Origin: ATZT02 sp964655115
GTDB taxonomy: Bacteria; Actinomycetota; Actinomycetes; S36-B12; UBA5976
DNA length: 64,000 nucleotides
Assembly: GCA_964655115.1 (NCBI GenBank)
Contig: CAZZKM010000003.1
Coordinates: forward strand, 1-64,000
Direction: 5' to 3'
The notes under the pieces are model-generated. The model searched no databases. It had not been told where the DNA came from and saw only the letters and a list, made by a program, of their open reading frames with translations. Numbering within the stretch: the stretch's first letter is position 1; the number at the start of each line of letters is the position of its first letter. The translations under genes were made by a program, and so were the position numbers. Positions 1 through 8,637 of the stretch are shown piece after piece.

Positions 1-296
1 TTATTTCGATAAAAAGAAACGAAATGGCAAGGATTGCAAATTTTATTTCATTTTCAATAGCTCAAGATCCAACAAAATTATCCTTATTTACCATCACGGA
101 TCAAGATGTTTGGCTAAAAGCACTATCTTCAAATTCAGAATTAAAATATGTCATCTACTGTGGTGATGAAACATGTAGTACCAATTCTGATTTTGTCAAA
201 ATAACGTTATATAGCCATTTTGAATATTTATTTTTTGAAATTCCCTTAACAGTTAGCAGTCAATACCAGATGGGAAAGTTTTTATCAAAGACTTAA
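1..296 (+). CDS. TadE-like pilus assembly protein, C-terminal part
   Basis: The gene is open at the left edge of the window, so only its last ~98 codons are seen. The readable part resembles the end of actinobacterial TadE-like proteins of Flp/Tad pilus loci: an amphipathic stretch after the lost membrane helix, a Cys pair (C-GDET-C), then a beta-rich tail (VKITLYSHF, FFEIPLTVSSQ). Family members are small single-pass pseudopilin-like proteins. The next gene looks like the matching TadG-like protein, which supports the call. An ATG at 24 exists, but the frame stays open upstream of it, so it is probably internal. Assignment rests on pattern similarity only. Confidence 0.5.
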   Translation, partial: ISIKRNEMARIANFISFSIAQDPTKLSLFTITDQDVWLKALSSNSELKYVIYCGDETCSTNSDFVKITLYSHFEYLFFEIPLTVSSQYQMGKFLSKT

Positions 297-700
297 GTGA
301 AAAAGGAAGTATCCTGATTTTAGTTATTGGTTTAATTTCATTACTTATTTCAATTTTTATAGTGGTTGTAAATATTTCTTCTATTTATTATGAAAAACAA
401 AAACTACAATCGACAATTGATCAAGCAGCTCTATTAGCAACAAATTACATAGATTTAGATAATTATTACCATAATTCACTTCTAGCAGGATTAAATTTGG
501 ATAAAACCAATGTTCAGGTTTCAGTTCATCAATACATCAGGGAAAAATACGACGATTCCAGCATCACTAATTTGAAAATAGATGTATTTAGTAATGAAGT
601 TCTAATTGAAATCTTTTTGCGTCATTATTTACCCTTTGAAATTCCATTCAAATCTGTGTCAATAAAAGCCATATCTAGCGCGAAACTTATGGTTGATTAA
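284..700 (+). CDS. TadG-like (Flp pilus assembly) membrane protein with unclear start
   Basis: The N-terminus reads SEKGSILILVIG and continues into one hydrophobic helix, then YEKQKLQSTIDQAALLAT. This is the typical start of actinobacterial TadG-like proteins: a short charged leader, one membrane helix, and a helix with D-x-A-A. The rest is a beta-rich extracellular domain. The first ordinary start codon in frame is GTG at 362, which would cut away most of the membrane helix. Upstream of it the frame is open from 257 but holds no ATG, GTG or TTG. I chose ATC at 284 because a weak purine-rich site lies at 272-278. A rare start codon, a frameshift out of the preceding gene, or an indel in the T5 run at 279-283 are all possible. 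The gene is certain to be coding; its start is not. Confidence 0.5.
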   Translation: MKDLSEKGSILILVIGLISLLISIFIVVVNISSIYYEKQKLQSTIDQAALLATNYIDLDNYYHNSLLAGLNLDKTNVQVSVHQYIREKYDDSSITNLKIDVFSNEVLIEIFLRHYLPFEIPFKSVSIKAISSAKLMVD

Positions 701-720
701 GAAGATTACTTCTTTTTAAC

Positions 721-726
721 TAGAAT
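721..726 (+). promoter_or_regulatory. -10 box for prfB (near-leaderless)
   Basis: TAGAAT lies 8 bases before the prfB ATG and no Shine-Dalgarno follows it. This fits a leaderless or nearly leaderless transcript. Confidence 0.4.
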
Positions 727-734
727 ATAGACAT

Positions 735-1841
735 ATGAATAAAGATATAGAAATAGAACTTGATGAGTTAAACAGCACATTGAGTTCTATAGAAAAAGTT
801 TTAGATTTAAGTTCTATGAAAAATCATATTTCAGATTTAGAGTTAGAGGCAAGTAAGCCAAATCTTTGGGACGATCCAGCCACTGCGCAATTTATTACTT
901 CCAAATTATCCAACCTACAAAGTGAATTTAGAAAAGTTACTAACATTCGAAAAAAAATTGATGATCTTTATGTTCTTATTGAATTAGCCTCTGACGAAAA
1001 TGATGTTAGTGCTTTTGAAGATGCAAAAAATGAACTGGAATTTTTAAAAAAAGAAATTCGAGAATTGGAAGTAAGAACTTTATTAAATGGGGAATACGAC
1101 GAAAGAGAAGCTTTAATTACTATCAGGTCCGAAGCTGGAGGCGTTGATGCAGCAGACTGGGCAGAAATGTTAATGAGAATGTATTTAAGATTTTGTGAAA
1201 GAAAAAATTGGAAAACAGATATTTATGAAACTTCATATGCAGAAGAAGCTGGAATTAAATCGACAACTTTCGCAGTTCATGCACCATATGCTTATGGAAC
1301 ACTTTCAGTTGAACAAGGAACACATAGATTAGTTCGAATCTCTCCATTTGATTCACAAAAAAGAAGACATACTAGTTTTGCAGGTGTAGAAGTTGTACCA
1401 GTTGTCGATAAAAGTGATCAAATTGAAATTTTAGATGATGAAATAAGAGTCGATGTTTATCGATCAAGTGGTCCAGGTGGTCAAGGAGTTAATACAACAG
1501 ATTCGGCTGTCAGAATTACACACATACCTTCTGGAATTGTTGTCTCTTGTCAAAATGAGCGAAGTCAATTACAAAACAAAGCCACAGCATTAGCAGTATT
1601 GCAATCAAAATTATTAGAGAAGAAACATCAAGAAGAGCAAGCAAAAATTGATGCTTTAAAAAATTCAAATACTGGGTCATGGGGTAACCAGATGCGCTCT
1701 TATGTGTTAGCTCCATATCAATTAGTAAAAGATTTAAGAACAGAATTTGAAACTGGAAATCCAAGCGCGGTTTTAGATGGAGATTTAGATAGTTTCATCG
1801 AAGCAGGAATTCGTTGGCGAAAGCAGCAAAAATCTAATTAA
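735..1841 (+). CDS. prfB: Peptide chain release factor 2
   Basis: RF2 recognises UAA and UGA stop codons and triggers peptide release on the ribosome. The 368-residue protein carries SPF at residues 203-205, the stop-codon recognition tripeptide that separates RF2 from RF1, and the catalytic GGQ at 248-250. The N-terminal ~100 residues form the coiled-coil domain. The gene is one continuous frame: the in-frame UGA and frameshift site known from many bacteria near codon 25 are absent, as is usual in Actinobacteria. It precedes ftsE, a common actinobacterial order. Confidence 0.97.
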   Translation: MNKDIEIELDELNSTLSSIEKVLDLSSMKNHISDLELEASKPNLWDDPATAQFITSKLSNLQSEFRKVTNIRKKIDDLYVLIELASDENDVSAFEDAKNELEFLKKEIRELEVRTLLNGEYDEREALITIRSEAGGVDAADWAEMLMRMYLRFCERKNWKTDIYETSYAEEAGIKSTTFAVHAPYAYGTLSVEQGTHRLVRISPFDSQKRRHTSFAGVEVVPVVDKSDQIEILDDEIRVDVYRSSGPGGQGVNTTDSAVRITHIPSGIVVSCQNERSQLQNKATALAVLQSKLLEKKHQEEQAKIDALKNSNTGSWGNQMRSYVLAPYQLVKDLRTEFETGNPSAVLDGDLDSFIEAGIRWRKQQKSN

Positions 1842-1923
1842 GTAGTGCACACCACACCGATTTGTGAGGCGAGTCTCACACGTATCTCCAGCCTCACCCG
1901 ATAACCTCAAAAGTGGAGACCAA

Positions 1924-2610
1924 ATGATCAAATTCGAAAACGTAACTATGGCTTATCGAAAAGATGGCCATCCTGCATTAGATAACGTTTCATTTCAAAT
2001 TGATGATGGCGAATTTGTATTTCTTGTTGGTCAATCTGGTGCTGGAAAATCAACAATTTTGCGACTGTTAATTAAAGAAGAAACTGCACAATCAGGAAAT
2101 GTTCTAATTGATGAAGTTAATATTGGAAATTTAAAAGAAAAAGATGTTCCTAAGTTACGCCGAAATATAGGAATGGTATTTCAGGACTTTAGATTATTAC
2201 CTGAAAAAACCGTTGCAGAAAATGTTGCATTTGCACTTCAAGTTTTAAATAAATCGCATGAAGAAATAAGACAAACTGTTCCTGCTGTATTGGACTTAGT
2301 TGGATTGCTAGACAAAGCAAATAGAAAACCCGAACAGTTATCAGGCGGTGAGCAACAAAGAGTTGCAATTGCAAGAGCTTTAGTTAATAGACCAGCAATT
2401 TTGATGGCCGATGAACCTTCAGGAAATCTTGATCCAGATACCACGGTAGAAATAATGAGGCTTCTAGATCAAATTAATAAAGCAGGAACAACAGTCATCA
2501 TGGCAACACATGATGCTGGAATTGTTGATCAAATGAGAAAACGAGTAATTGAAATTACAAATGGCGCCATTGTTAGAGATCAAATCCAAGGAGGTTATGG
2601 ATACTCATGA
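1924..2610 (+). CDS. ftsE: Cell division ATP-binding protein FtsE
   Basis: FtsE is the cytoplasmic ATPase of the FtsEX complex, which drives activation of cell-wall hydrolases at the division site. Walker A (GQSGAGKST) is at 36-44, the ABC signature LSGGEQ at 139-144, and Walker B with DEPS at 163-166. The start at 1924 is preferred over an open extension to 1864 because GGAG at 1915-1918 lies 5 bases before this ATG and family members begin with MI-x-F. It overlaps ftsX by four bases (ATGA), so the two are translationally coupled. Confidence 0.95.
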   Translation: MIKFENVTMAYRKDGHPALDNVSFQIDDGEFVFLVGQSGAGKSTILRLLIKEETAQSGNVLIDEVNIGNLKEKDVPKLRRNIGMVFQDFRLLPEKTVAENVAFALQVLNKSHEEIRQTVPAVLDLVGLLDKANRKPEQLSGGEQQRVAIARALVNRPAILMADEPSGNLDPDTTVEIMRLLDQINKAGTTVIMATHDAGIVDQMRKRVIEITNGAIVRDQIQGGYGYS

Positions 2611-3518
2611 ACCGATTTAGATTTGTCATGGAAGAAGTTTGGCAGGGAATTAGTAGAAGTATTACCTTAACAATTGCTTTAGTGGCAACTTTTGCTATTT
2701 CACTATCTCTTTTAGGCGTATCGCTACTTGTTGGTTCTCAAGTAAATGAAATGAAAGATTACTGGTTTGACAAAGTTGAGGTTTCTATATTTTTATGTAC
2801 AGCCGGCAGCGATACACCTTCTTGCGCAAATGGACCTGCTACAGAAGAACAAAAATCACAAATTAGAACTGACTTAGAGGCAATGCAACCACTTGTGGCA
2901 GAAATATTTTTTGAGTCGCAACAAGATGCTTACAACAGATTTATCGAAAGGTTTAAATCATCTCCGATTTCTGCAAACGTAACCCCAGATCAATTACCAG
3001 AAAGTTTTAGGATAAAACTTTCTAATCCAGAAGAATTCACAACTGTAGTTAACAAATTTTTAAGTCGACCTGGAATTGAAGCAGTTAGAGATCAGCGAGC
3101 AACATTAAGTAAATTGTTTAGCGTTTTAGGTGGGTTGCAAGCATTATCTTTAGGTTTTGCTGCTGCGATGTTGGTTGTTACTTCACTTTTAGTTGGAAAC
3201 ACCATAAGAGTCACGGCTTATGCCAGGCGTCGTGAAATAGGCATCATGCGCTTAGTGGGTGCATCAAAAATGGCATTACGTCTTCCATTTTTATTAGAAG
3301 CAATATTTGGAGCCTTGTTAGGTGGCTTGATTGCGGCAGGAATTTTAAGTTTTGTTAAAGGCTATCTAGTTGATCAAGTAATTGCTACGTCTTTTACCTT
3401 CACTTCTTTTTTTGGTTGGGATGCTGTTATTTCTGCTTCATTAATTTGTATTGGCTCAGGAACTTTGTTGGCATTTATCACCGCATGGTTTGGTATAGCT
3501 AGACATTTGAAAGTTTAG
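2607..3518 (+). CDS. ftsX: Cell division protein FtsX
   Basis: FtsX is the membrane partner of FtsE. The 303-residue protein has an N-terminal membrane helix, an extracellular domain of about 130 residues with a Cys pair (FLCTAG, PSCANG) typical of actinobacterial FtsX, and three C-terminal helices. A conserved cytoplasmic segment, ARRREIGIMRLVGAS, lies between the second and third helices. The extracellular domain is known in other bacteria to bind a coiled-coil hydrolase activator or a hydrolase directly. Such a coiled-coil protein is encoded immediately downstream. Confidence 0.95.
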   Translation: MNRFRFVMEEVWQGISRSITLTIALVATFAISLSLLGVSLLVGSQVNEMKDYWFDKVEVSIFLCTAGSDTPSCANGPATEEQKSQIRTDLEAMQPLVAEIFFESQQDAYNRFIERFKSSPISANVTPDQLPESFRIKLSNPEEFTTVVNKFLSRPGIEAVRDQRATLSKLFSVLGGLQALSLGFAAAMLVVTSLLVGNTIRVTAYARRREIGIMRLVGASKMALRLPFLLEAIFGALLGGLIAAGILSFVKGYLVDQVIATSFTFTSFFGWDAVISASLICIGSGTLLAFITAWFGIARHLKV

Positions 3519-3526
3519 GTTTTCTG

Positions 3527-4699
3527 ATGAAAGCAGTCATCAGAAAAATATTTGTATTTATCCTTTCAATAACTTTAGTTTTTGCTATCAATAACCCAAC
3601 TTCGGCATTACCAAAAAATATCGATGACGACGTTAATGCTGCGCAACAAGAATTAGAAAATGCCAGCGCATTAGTTCGAGAGGTAGCCGCAGAACTTGCA
3701 GAAATTAGAAAGAAACTTCCAATAGCAGAAGCGGCACTAAAAAAAGCTAGAGCAGAATTAGCAGTTGCACAAGAAAAAGATCGACAAGCAGCCGAAAAAT
3801 TAGCTGAATTAGAAAGCCAATTAGAAATTACGCAAAAAACTTACGATCAAACAAGAAGCTTTGTAGCTGATGTAGCTAGAACAATTTATCAAGATGGACC
3901 ACTTGCAACGCTAGAAATCATTTTGGGAGCAACAGATCCAAATGATTTCAATCAAAAATTAATGGCTATGCAAACATATATTGGAAATCAAAACGCCAAA
4001 ATAGAACAACTAGAAACTATAAAAGCCCAACTTGAAACTGAACAAGCTGCTGTTGCAGCACAAAAAATAATATTGGAAAAAGAAAAAGCAGCTGCACTAG
4101 AAGCTGCTAAAAGAGCAAAAGCTGCAGAAGAGGAAGTAATCAGACTTATCGCTAAACAAAAAGCAGCATTAGCAAAAGCAGAAAGTGAAAGGGAAGCAAC
4201 TAGAAAGCGTTATGAACAATTAAGAGCTGAACAAATTAGATTGCAACAATTAGCAAGATTAAGAGCAGGATTAGGCGGATCAATTCCTGGAGAACTTTAT
4301 TGGCCAGTACAAGGAGCAAGGCTAAGCCAAAATGTAGGACCAAGAAGACATCCAGTTTTTGGTTATAGATCATGTCACACAGGAATGGATTTAGCAGCAG
4401 GTACAGGAACTCCTATTGCAGCTGCAGCAACAGGAATAGTTACTGCCGTTACAACTTTAAGAGCATATGGAAGGGTAATAGTTATTGCGCATAATGGTGG
4501 ACTTTCAACTATGTATGCACATTTATCTAGATTCAATGTTTCAGTTGGACAAGGTGTTGCAGTTGGCGACACAATTGGTTTTGTTGGTTCTTCGGGTTGG
4601 TCAACCGGTCCTCATCTTCATTTTGAAGTTCACGTAAATGGCACACCTTTTAATCCACTTGGTTGGTTTGGTTCAGCTAAAGTTCCAGTTTCTTGCTAA
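3527..4699 (+). CDS. EnvC-like coiled-coil M23 (LytM) peptidase
   Basis: This is a secreted protein of 390 residues. It has a signal peptide ending near NNPTSA, a long Ala/Glu/Lys-rich coiled coil (about 35-250), and a C-terminal LytM domain. The zinc-site residues of active M23 enzymes are present: H284 and D288 in HTGMD, and the HLH triad at 363-365. It could therefore cut peptidoglycan itself, unlike Escherichia coli EnvC, which lacks zinc ligands. Its place 8 bases after ftsX and the coiled coil suggest that it is the periplasmic partner of FtsEX. That link is inference from architecture and context. Confidence 0.88.
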   Translation: MKAVIRKIFVFILSITLVFAINNPTSALPKNIDDDVNAAQQELENASALVREVAAELAEIRKKLPIAEAALKKARAELAVAQEKDRQAAEKLAELESQLEITQKTYDQTRSFVADVARTIYQDGPLATLEIILGATDPNDFNQKLMAMQTYIGNQNAKIEQLETIKAQLETEQAAVAAQKIILEKEKAAALEAAKRAKAAEEEVIRLIAKQKAALAKAESEREATRKRYEQLRAEQIRLQQLARLRAGLGGSIPGELYWPVQGARLSQNVGPRRHPVFGYRSCHTGMDLAAGTGTPIAAAATGIVTAVTTLRAYGRVIVIAHNGGLSTMYAHLSRFNVSVGQGVAVGDTIGFVGSSGWSTGPHLHFEVHVNGTPFNPLGWFGSAKVPVSC

Positions 4700-4755
4700 C
4701 TAGCATTAATTATTAATTTTTCCTCAAGAAAATGGCATTCAACTACAATTAAATT

Positions 4756-5898
4756 ATGAAAAACAAGCAGCCCAATTATTCCTCAGTTTTGATAGCTGGA
4801 GGAGTAATTTTTGCTGCCGGTTTTCTTTTCGGATCAGTCTTAAATAGGAATTCAGGTAGTTCAGTTTTAGATGAAGTAACTGAAAAAATTTTATCTAATT
4901 CAGCAAATCAAACTGATAAACAAACTCTCGAAAGAGCAGCTATTGATGGAATGCTTAAGTCTTTGGGTGATAAATGGAGTCAATATTTACCTTCAACTGG
5001 AAGTAAATCATTTGAAGAATCAATTGAAGGGCAATTTTCAGGAATTGGTATTTGGATTAGAAGTGATGAATCTGGAGCAGTAAGTGTTGCAGGAATTGTG
5101 CCAAGTTCACCTGCTGAATTTGCAAAAATACAAAACGGCGATGTCATTGAATCTGTTGATGGAGAATCAACTTTTAATAAACCACTTTCTGAAGTTGCAA
5201 GTTTACTTTCAGGTGAAAAAAATACTAATGCAATCCTTTCGGTAAAAAGAAATGAAGAACCTTTAAGTTTTATCATAAAAAGAACTGATCTCAAAACTAA
5301 TCCTGTAACTGCAAAAATACTTAAAGATGGCGTAATTTCTATCGCGATTAGTGAATTTAATAGAGGTTCTGCAAGAGCTTTACGAGCAACTCTTGCTTCA
5401 AATAGCCAAGATCGAACTGGTGTGATTTTAGATTTAAGAGGAAATCCTGGTGGATTACTAGTAGAAGCAACAGATGTTGCTGGAGCATTTTTAAATGGTG
5501 GACTTGTTGTTGAATTTCATCGCGCAGGAAAATCTCCAGAAGTTTTTAACGCTTTAGGAAATGGTGATTCAAAGACACCACTTGTTGTATTGGTGGATAG
5601 AGGAACTGCAAGTGCAGCAGAAGTTGTCGCTGCCGCATTACAAGATAGAAATAGAGCGATAATTGTAGGGGAAAAAACTTTTGGTAAAGCCACTGTTCAA
5701 GATTCTGAATCTCTTTCAAATGGGGCAGAAATCGAATTAACAGTTGGTTATTACATAACGCCTAGTGGTAAAAAATTAGATGGGCAAGGAATAGACCCAG
5801 ACATCGAGGTATCTGCAAATGAAGAGAAATTTGCGGCAGAACAAAGAGCACTTCAGGTTTTAAATGGATTGTTAGCAAGTGTTGGGCAACGTGGTTAA
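4756..5898 (+). CDS. S41 family C-terminal processing peptidase
   Basis: CtpA/Prc-type serine protease of 380 residues, anchored by one N-terminal membrane helix (about 9-29). A PDZ domain (around 85-180) contains the GIGIW carboxylate-binding stretch. The protease core has the Ser-Lys dyad: S286 in GTASAAE and K311 in FGKAT, 25 residues apart as in the family. Such enzymes trim or degrade periplasmic proteins from the C-terminus, and in other bacteria they act on peptidoglycan hydrolases or PBPs. The neighbouring LytM gene makes such a substrate plausible, but this is not shown by sequence. Confidence 0.93.
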   Translation: MKNKQPNYSSVLIAGGVIFAAGFLFGSVLNRNSGSSVLDEVTEKILSNSANQTDKQTLERAAIDGMLKSLGDKWSQYLPSTGSKSFEESIEGQFSGIGIWIRSDESGAVSVAGIVPSSPAEFAKIQNGDVIESVDGESTFNKPLSEVASLLSGEKNTNAILSVKRNEEPLSFIIKRTDLKTNPVTAKILKDGVISIAISEFNRGSARALRATLASNSQDRTGVILDLRGNPGGLLVEATDVAGAFLNGGLVVEFHRAGKSPEVFNALGNGDSKTPLVVLVDRGTASAAEVVAAALQDRNRAIIVGEKTFGKATVQDSESLSNGAEIELTVGYYITPSGKKLDGQGIDPDIEVSANEEKFAAEQRALQVLNGLLASVGQRG

Positions 5899-5900
5899 TC

Positions 5901-6031
5901 ATGAAAGAAAAAGGGAAAAAACTAATTGCCCAAAACAAAAAAGCAAGACATGATTATTCCATCGAATCTGTTTTAGAAGCAGGCATTGTTTTAGTAGGAA
6001 CTGAAGTTAAATCTTTAAGGCAAGGAAGAGC
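5901..6031 (+). CDS. smpB: SsrA-binding protein SmpB, N-terminal part (cut by assembly gap)
   Basis: SmpB binds tmRNA and brings it to stalled ribosomes. The first 43 codons are readable and match the family start: [14 protein letters not shown], then [15 protein letters not shown]. The rest (about 110 codons) falls in the run of N. It begins 2 bases after the S41 protease stop and lies just upstream of tmRNA, a conserved pairing. The gene is most likely intact in the organism; the break is an assembly artefact. Confidence 0.93.
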
Positions 6032-6131
6032 NNNNNNNNNNNNNNNNNNNNNNNNNNNNNNNNNNNNNNNNNNNNNNNNNNNNNNNNNNNNNNNNNNNNN
6101 NNNNNNNNNNNNNNNNNNNNNNNNNNNNNNN
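6032..6131. other. Assembly gap of 100 N
   Basis: Exactly 100 N, a usual scaffold placeholder. A full SmpB would need roughly 330 bases after the last readable codon, so the true distance is probably longer than shown. Coordinates across this point are not physical. Confidence 0.97.
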
Positions 6132-6170
6132 TAGAAATAAAACCTCTATCGAGTGAAAAACAACTAAATA

Positions 6171-6543
6171 GGGGGTGAACGGTTTCGACAACAGTGAATC
6201 GCGTTAGGTGAAGCGGGCCGAGGTTCAAGACAGAACTCGTAAACCATGTCTTGAAAAAATAAGTGCAAATAAATCTCGCACTGACTTTGCTCTAGCTGCT
6301 TAAAGTAGCTTTAGCCATAAAGTCCGTCAACTCAGAAGTTCCTTCGATCTGAGATTTGGCGTCGCCAGAAGGATCACCATTTAGTCGGGTTACTAGATTA
6401 AATGGAAAAATTTAAAGTAACTTAGACCGTGTTGCTGGCAAGGCCACAAGTAACCAGCAGGTCAAGAACACATAAAAGTGGATGCGCCCGGAGAAGCCCT
6501 AGTACGACGCTGATGGACGCGGGTTCAAATCCCGCCACCTCCA
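6171..6543 (+). ncRNA. ssrA: Transfer-messenger RNA (tmRNA)
   Basis: The 5' end GGGGGUG (6171-6177) pairs with CACCUCC (6536-6542) to form the tRNA-like acceptor stem. The conserved GGUUUCGAC follows the 5' end, and a T-arm GCGGGTTCAAATCCCGC lies near the 3' end. CCA is not encoded. The tag reading frame starts at GCA 6265 and ends at TAA 6301-6303, giving ANKSRTDFALAA, with the ALAA tail recognised by ClpXP. The region between is pseudoknot-rich. It rescues stalled ribosomes together with SmpB, whose gene is directly upstream. Confidence 0.96.
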
Positions 6544-6555
6544 CAAACCGATAAC

Positions 6556-6611
6556 CGAGCAAGTCAATCAAGAGGAAAAAATCTTGATTTGCTTGCTCGA
6601 TTTACTTTTAC
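6556..6611 (+). terminator. Rho-independent terminator after tmRNA
   Basis: CGAGCAAG (6556-6563) and ATCAAGA pair with TCTTGAT and CTTGCTCG (6592-6599). This gives a long stem with a 3-base internal mismatch and an A-rich loop, followed by a T-rich tail. Confidence 0.75.
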
Positions 6612-6785
6612 ACAATTTGCAATGCCCCACTGATTGAAATCACGACAAATGCCGTAGAGTTATTAGTGGTTGCAAGTTAATGATTTATGCAAGGTGTCGA
6701 AGATGCCGGAGAAAGTCAGCGGCGAACGGCCCCGTTTAGGCAAAAGCATTGAGCGGTTTAATCAACAAAAGCAGGAGAAATAAAT
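6612..6785 (+). promoter_or_regulatory. Long 5' leader and putative promoter of the cold-shock gene
   Basis: About 170 bases precede the csp start. A possible promoter is TTGAAA (6634-6639) with TAGAGT (6655-6660), spacer 15, which is weak. About 120 bases of transcript leader follow. The part 6701-6760 is much richer in G and C than its surroundings (GATGCCGGAG, CAGCGGCGAACGGCCCC), which suggests folded RNA. Long folded leaders are known for cspA-type genes of other bacteria, where they control translation by temperature. GGAG at 6774-6777 serves as ribosome binding site. I see no known riboswitch consensus. Confidence 0.5.
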
Positions 6786-6989
6786 ATGCCACAAGGCAGC
6801 GTCAAATGGTTTAACTCAGAAAAGGGCTTTGGATTCTTAGCTCCAGATGGAGGCGGACCAGACGTGTTCGTTCACTATTCAGCAATTCAATCCGACGGTT
6901 ATCGTAGTTTAAACGAAGAACAAAGAGTTGAATTCGATATCACTGAAGGCCAAAAAGGTCCACAAGCCGCAAACGTGCGACCACTTTAA
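6786..6989 (+). CDS. Cold-shock domain protein
   Basis: A single cold-shock domain of 67 residues, the usual CspA size. It has RNP1 KGFGFL (19-24) and RNP2 VFVHY (33-37), which bind single-stranded RNA or DNA. It begins [10 protein letters not shown] like all CspA proteins. Such proteins act as RNA chaperones and are often abundant. The higher G+C and codon choice compared with hypothetical genes nearby suggest strong expression. It stands alone between two terminators. Confidence 0.95.
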   Translation: MPQGSVKWFNSEKGFGFLAPDGGGPDVFVHYSAIQSDGYRSLNEEQRVEFDITEGQKGPQAANVRPL

Positions 6990-7004
6990 GACCGGACTTC
7001 TACT

Positions 7005-7042
7005 AATTACCCGCTTAAGAAATTAAGCGGGTAATTTTTTTT
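7005..7042. terminator. Bidirectional terminator between csp and the carbamoyltransferase gene
   Basis: ATTACCCGCTTAA (7006-7018), loop GAAA, TTAAGCGGGTAAT (7023-7035), then a run of T. The complementary A-run on the other side serves the minus-strand gene, whose stop codon sits at 7041-7043. Confidence 0.9.
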
Positions 7043-8033
7043 AAGCTAAAGTTTCAACTAATAAAGCTTTAATTGTGTGCATTCTATTTTCTGCTTGATT
7101 AAAAACAATCGAATTACTAGATTGAAACACTTCTTTAGTAACTTCTATGCCTTCAATTCCAAAACTATCTTTTATTTTCTTACCAACTAAAGTTTTGTCG
7201 TCATAATAGGCAGGTAAACAATGCATAAATTTAACATTTTTATTATTGGTTAAATCCATTACTTCTTTTGTTACCCTAAAAGGATTCAACAAATTAATTC
7301 TTTGGTTCCAAACATTTTCAGGTTCTCCCATAGAAACCCAAACATCAGTGTGAATGTAATCAACATCTTTAACACCTGCTGCAATATCTTCAGTAATAGT
7401 GATTTTTGCTCCAGAAGATTTACTTAGATTTAAAGCAATTTCTTGAATTTCTAGATTTGGGACTAACGACGTAGGAGCAACTAATCTTACGTCCATACCA
7501 AGAAGTGCAGCAGTCACTAATAAAGAATTACCCATATTGTTTCTAGCATCACCAAGATAAGCAAAAGCAATTTCATTTATATTTTTATTCGAATTTTCCT
7601 TCATTGTTAAAACATCAGCCAACATCTGTGTTGGATGCCAAATATCAGTTAAACCATTAAAGACTGGAACATGTGAATATTTGGCTAATTCTTCAACAGA
7701 TTCTTGGGCAAATCCTCGATATTCAATGGCGTCAAACATTTTGTCTAAGACTTGAGCAGTGTCAGAAATTGACTCTTTATGTCCTAATTGGGAAGAACTT
7801 GAATCAAAGAAAGTTGTGAAAGCGCCTTGATCATGTGCTGCTACGTCAAATGCAGCTCTGGTTCTAGTTGAAGTTTTTTCAAAAATTAAGGCGATATTTT
7901 TACCCTTTAAATACTTCTTTTCTCTCCCATTTTTTTTCTTTTTTTTAAGTTTTTCAGCAGTATCGATTAATTGTAAAAATTCATCTCTTGAAAAATCTAT
8001 CTCTTTGAGGAAGTCTCTTCCTTTTAGATTCAT
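7041..8033 (-). CDS. Ornithine carbamoyltransferase
   Basis: Transfers the carbamoyl group from carbamoyl phosphate to ornithine, giving citrulline. About 330 residues. Signature motifs are present: STRTR (carbamoyl phosphate), the [13 protein letters not shown] segment with SQLG, HPTQ, and HCLPA near the C-terminus. The start at ATG 8033 is chosen over an upstream TTG at 8039. The sequence type, with an LGHKESI segment, resembles ArgF/ArcB of E. coli and catabolic enzymes. No other arginine gene is adjacent, so anabolic or catabolic use cannot be told from context. The stretch [11 protein letters not shown] near residue 30 is unusually basic. Confidence 0.92.
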   Translation of the reverse strand: MNLKGRDFLKEIDFSRDEFLQLIDTAEKLKKKKKNGREKKYLKGKNIALIFEKTSTRTRAAFDVAAHDQGAFTTFFDSSSSQLGHKESISDTAQVLDKMFDAIEYRGFAQESVEELAKYSHVPVFNGLTDIWHPTQMLADVLTMKENSNKNINEIAFAYLGDARNNMGNSLLVTAALLGMDVRLVAPTSLVPNLEIQEIALNLSKSSGAKITITEDIAAGVKDVDYIHTDVWVSMGEPENVWNQRINLLNPFRVTKEVMDLTNNKNVKFMHCLPAYYDDKTLVGKKIKDSFGIEGIEVTKEVFQSSNSIVFNQAENRMHTIKALLVETLA

Positions 8034-8104
8034 TTTCAACTGCTTTCATCAGTATTAGTGCTTGAAAAGATGAGTCTATCCAAGGAGTCTGTAACAATTA
8101 GAGT

Positions 8105-8356
8105 GTGACTACGCCTCTTGATAACCCTGGTTCAATATCGGATACTTTGCTGGAAGAAAAACCAGTATCTATTACAGATGATGGCGATCATGAAAAGTTT
8201 GCCCATTATGTAGAAAAAGAAAAGATTGTTAAAAGTGCTGTGACTGGCAAGCCCGTGATAGCTCTTTGTGGCAAAGTTTGGGTTCCAGGTCGAGACCCTT
8301 CTAAATTTCCTATCTGCCCTGATTGTCAAAAAATCTATGAATCACTGAAAAAATAA
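8105..8356 (+). CDS. DUF3039 family protein
   Basis: Small protein (83 residues, GTG start) of a family found in Actinobacteria. The conserved C-terminal half has [22 protein letters not shown], with three Cys that could bind zinc together with a nearby His. Function is unknown. It overlaps clpS by one base (TAATG), so the two are co-translated, and DUF2017 follows. This trio recurs in actinobacterial genomes. A TAACAA box 7 bases before the start may allow leaderless transcription; no usable Shine-Dalgarno is seen. Confidence 0.85.
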   Translation: MTTPLDNPGSISDTLLEEKPVSITDDGDHEKFAHYVEKEKIVKSAVTGKPVIALCGKVWVPGRDPSKFPICPDCQKIYESLKK

Positions 8357-8637
8357 TGACGATTGCGCCAGGATCTGTTAGCGAATTACAAAAAGAAGAA
8401 TTAACCAACACTTTATGGGTATGTATTGTTTGGAATGATCCGATTAATTTAATGAATTATGTGACTTATGTATTTATGACCTATTTTAAATATTCAAAAG
8501 AAAAAGCTGAGACTCTAATGTTGCAAGTACATAATGATGGCAAGGCTGTAGTTAGTTCAGGCTCCAGAGAAGAAATGGAGAAAGACGTAAACGCTATGCA
8601 TTCATTTGGGCTATGGGCAACGTTACAAAAATCATGA
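8356..8637 (+). CDS. clpS: ATP-dependent Clp protease adaptor ClpS
   Basis: ClpS delivers proteins with destabilising N-terminal residues to ClpAP or ClpCP. The 93-residue protein has the family core: [12 protein letters not shown] (binding of the N-degron), the helix with [16 protein letters not shown], and a C-terminal SFGLWATLQ strand. Length is normal. It sits between DUF3039 and DUF2017 with overlapping ends, so it is one operon. Confidence 0.94.
   Translation: MTIAPGSVSELQKEELTNTLWVCIVWNDPINLMNYVTYVFMTYFKYSKEKAETLMLQVHNDGKAVVSSGSREEMEKDVNAMHSFGLWATLQKS

Noticed and set aside
735..860. Programmed frameshift in prfB
   Set aside because: The frame is continuous and has no in-frame TGA near codon 25, so no frameshift is needed.
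1864..1923. Longer ftsE start
   Set aside because: The added 20 residues do not fit the family, and GGAG sits just before the ATG at 1924.
6007..6228. Minus-strand frame across the N run
   Set aside because: It exists only because N is read as open sequence; it covers smpB and tmRNA.
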